Source of the DNA: Agromyces sp. Soil535
Lineage (GTDB): Bacteria > Actinomycetota > Actinomycetes > Actinomycetales > Microbacteriaceae
NCBI RefSeq assembly: GCF_001428255.1
Contig: NZ_LMRW01000024.1
Coordinates: forward strand, 190,170-254,169
Direction: 5' to 3'
Length of the DNA: 64,000 nt
Shown here: positions 61,816 through 64,000 of the stretch, piece after piece
How positions within the stretch are numbered: position 1 is the first letter of the stretch
Layout: each line of letters starts with the position of its first letter
The notes under the pieces: model-generated
The model's database searches: none
What the model saw: only the letters and a program-made list of their open reading frames with translations
Told to the model about the DNA's origin: nothing
Program-made: the position numbers and the translations under genes

Positions 61816-64000
61816 TCAGATGTTCTCGGCGAGCGGGACCTCGGCCGCGGCATCCGGCCCGGCGGTCCCGCCGCCGCCGGCCGCCTTCGCCGCGCGCCTC
61901 GCCGCGCGGCGCTCACGGCCGCCCTCGACGAGGTCGTAGAGCACGGGCAGCACGACCAGCGTGAGCGCGGTCGACGACACGAGGCCGCCGATCACCACGA
62001 GCGCGAGCGGCTGCGAGATGAACCCGCTCTGGCCGGTGAGCCCGATCGCCATCGGCAGCAGCGCGAAGATCGTCGCGAGCGCCGTCATGAGGATCGGACG
62101 CAGACGTCGTGACGCGCCGTGCAGCAGCGCGTCGCGCACCTTCATGCCGCGGTCGCGGTACTGGTTCACGAGATCCACGAGCACGATCGCGTTCGTGACC
62201 ACGATGCCGACGAGCATGAGCACGCCCACCAGCGAGGCCACGCCGAGCGGGATGCCCGTGATGATCTGCAGCGCGATCGCACCGGTCGCGGCGAACGGCA
62301 CCGACACGAGCAGCAGCAGGGGCTGCAGCAGCGAGCGGAACGTCGCCACCATGACGATGTAGACGATGAGGATCGCCGCGAGGAGGGCGATGCCGAGCTG
62401 CGAGAACGACTCGGCCTGGTCGGCGGAGACGCCGCCGATCGATGCGGTCGCGCCGGCGGGCAGGTCGGCCGACCCGATCGCCGCCGACACCTCCGCACTC
62501 GCGGTGCCGAGGTCGTCGTCGTTCGGCGTCGCCGACACGGTGGCGCTGCGCAGGCCCTGCGCGGTCGTGACCGACGACGGCCCGTCGACCTCGTCGACCG
62601 TTGCCAGGGTGTCGAGCGCCACGATCCCCGTGGGCGTCGGCACCTCGAGCGCCGAGAGCTGCGCAACCGTGGCAGGCGGATCCTCGCTGGCCAGGTAGAT
62701 CGTCAGGGTCTTCTCGTCGATCACGACCGAGCCCGCGGACTGCGGCTGCATCGCCGCAGAGACGTAGCCGCCGAGGGCGACCTCCGAGTAGCCGGCCGCC
62801 GCGGCATCCGTGCGGTCCACCTCGACGGCGATGTAGCGGCGCGACTCCGACAGGTTCGACGTGGTCTGCGCGAGCGAGTCGAGCCCGTCGAGCTCCTCCT
62901 CCACCACGTCGGTCGCGGCCTCCAGGTCCTCGGCGTTCGAGGCGGTCACGTCGACCTCGATGTCGGTCGACGCGCCGAAGCCGCTCGACGCGGTGAGCGT
63001 GATCTCGCCGGCGTCCTCGAGGTCGTCGAGCTCGGCTCGGACCTCGGACTGCAGCGCGTCCTGGTCGGCGTCCTCATCGGTCGTCACGGAGTACGTCACC
63101 GTGGCCCCGGTGCCCCCGCCGAGCACGGCGGCGAGGCCGCGCCCGCCCGAGCCGATCGAGGTCTGCACGGTCTCGACGCCCTCGGTATCGCGGATCACCT
63201 GCTCCACGGGCTGCGAGGCATCGTCCATGGCCTCGAGGCTCGTGCCGACCGGCAGTTCCTGCGTCACCTGGAACGTGTTCTGGCCCGACGAGCCGAGGAA
63301 GTTGGTCTTCATGAACGGCGTGAGCGCGAGCGTGCCGGCGAGGATGAGCACCGCGACCACGATCGTGACGACACCGTGCTTCAGCGTCCACTCGATGATC
63401 GGCAGGTAGCCGCGCTGCAGGCGCGACGGGTGCTCCAGCTCGTCGACGGCTTGCGTGGCGCTCTCGTCGGACACGAACGCCGCCGCCGCTATCTCGCCCT
63501 CGTCCTCGTGCTTGTGCAGCTTGGCGGGCTTCACGAACCAGTAGGCGAGCACGGGCACGATCGTGAGCGCGACGAACAGCGACGCGGCGAGCGCGATCGT
63601 GACGGTCAGGGCGAACGGGCGGAACAGCTCGCCGGTGACGCCCTCGACGAGCGCGAGGGGCAGGAACACCGCGACGGTCGTGACGGTCGAGGCGGTGATC
63701 GCGCCCGCGACCTCGCGCACGGCGTGCACGATCGTGGACGCCTTGTCGCGGCCCTCCACGAGATGGCGCTTGATGTTCTCGATGACGACGATGGAGTCGT
63801 CGACCACTCGGCCGATCGCGATGGTGAGCGCCCCGAGCGTGAGGATGTTGAGCGTGTAGTCGGCCGCCTGCAGGCCGATGAACGTGATCAGGACCGACGT
63901 CGGGATGGAGATCGCGGTGACCAGCGTCGCCCGGATCGACAGCAGGAACACGAGGATCACGAGGACCGCGAACAGCAGGCCGAGCAGGCCCTCGGTCGCA
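61816..64000 (-). CDS. RND-family multidrug/efflux transporter, C-terminal part (runs off right edge)
   Basis: At least 728 residues are visible, and the frame stays open to the edge, so the N-terminal third is missing. Features of AcrB/HAE1-type permeases are LGALTIAIGRVVDDSIVVIENI with the proton-relay acidic pair, the large second periplasmic-type loop (about 230-490), and the second helix set with GVLMLVGIVVTNAIVLVDL. The protein ends in a basic/Ala tail. Efflux of drugs or lipids is plausible. Confidence 0.9.
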   Translation of the reverse strand, partial: ATEGLLGLLFAVLVILVFLLSIRATLVTAISIPTSVLITFIGLQAADYTLNILTLGALTIAIGRVVDDSIVVIENIKRHLVEGRDKASTIVHAVREVAGAITASTVTTVAVFLPLALVEGVTGELFRPFALTVTIALAASLFVALTIVPVLAYWFVKPAKLHKHEDEGEIAAAAFVSDESATQAVDELEHPSRLQRGYLPIIEWTLKHGVVTIVVAVLILAGTLALTPFMKTNFLGSSGQNTFQVTQELPVGTSLEAMDDASQPVEQVIRDTEGVETVQTSIGSGGRGLAAVLGGGTGATVTYSVTTDEDADQDALQSEVRAELDDLEDAGEITLTASSGFGASTDIEVDVTASNAEDLEAATDVVEEELDGLDSLAQTTSNLSESRRYIAVEVDRTDAAAAGYSEVALGGYVSAAMQPQSAGSVVIDEKTLTIYLASEDPPATVAQLSALEVPTPTGIVALDTLATVDEVDGPSSVTTAQGLRSATVSATPNDDDLGTASAEVSAAIGSADLPAGATASIGGVSADQAESFSQLGIALLAAILIVYIVMVATFRSLLQPLLLLVSVPFAATGAIALQIITGIPLGVASLVGVLMLVGIVVTNAIVLVDLVNQYRDRGMKVRDALLHGASRRLRPILMTALATIFALLPMAIGLTGQSGFISQPLALVVIGGLVSSTALTLVVLPVLYDLVEGGRERRAARRAAKAAGGGGTAGPDAAAEVPLAENI

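Overview
The window is very GC-rich chromosomal DNA of an actinobacterium, most likely a member of Microbacteriaceae close to Agromyces or Microbacterium. This placement is inferred. It rests on strong G/C third-position bias, frequent GTG starts, ATGA/GTGA stop-start overlaps, probable leaderless starts, the very common octamer GGCATCCG, and gene families typical of Micrococcales. No phage, insertion sequence, CRISPR, rRNA or tRNA gene was recognised.

Layout. 1-8.4 kb: the start of an Arg/Asp-repeat protein that leaves the window, an esterase, a NarL-type two-component system with an acyltransferase, an ECF sigma factor with its membrane partner, a secreted crystallin-like protein and a monooxygenase-like membrane protein. 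8.4-10.8 kb: an IclR regulator divergent from hutH. 10.8-26.3 kb: one long leftward operon. It combines a Pst-type ABC transporter (pstC, pstA, pstS, pstB) with two further binding-protein-like surface proteins, a WxL-like surface protein, a WxL-interacting protein, an Ig-like anchored protein, a sortase-fold protein lacking its catalytic residues, and a PASTA kinase. 26.6-28.2 kb: a secreted M23 peptidase. 28.3-31.3 kb: hutU and hutI. 31.3-36 kb: a VOC protein, a cluster of three gene remnants, a 977-residue membrane hydrolase-like protein and a DUF503 gene. 36-43.2 kb: a molybdoenzyme with its flavin reductase, and molybdenum cofactor genes moaA, moaD, moaE, moaC-moaB fusion, moeA and moeZ. 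43.2-47.1 kb: a TetR operon with a decayed DoxX-like gene, an SRPBCC protein and a membrane protein. 47.2-50.1 kb: a HTH-TOBE regulator and modABC. 50.4-53.1 kb: sixA, hutG and an epimerase. 53.2-59.8 kb: a P2-type cation ATPase and two copper-response units with CsoR-like operators. 60-64 kb: a DGPF protein with its sigma factor, and an RND exporter that leaves the window.

How the genes work together. HutH, HutU, HutI and HutG together convert histidine to glutamate and formamide. Their three loci, far apart in the window, carry nearly the same 16-bp palindrome 54-55 bp before the start codon, next to a gene for an IclR regulator, so one regulon is likely. The mod and moa/moe genes would feed the cytosolic molybdoenzyme. 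The copper ATPase and the DUF305 unit share an ATACCC...GGGTAT operator.

Most notable points: the Pst/WxL/pseudosortase operon; a palindromic repeat that has become coding sequence inside moeZ; the hut operator set; paired operators in front of the two-component/acyltransferase pair and of the sigma/monooxygenase pair; and several gene remnants that record local duplication and decay.
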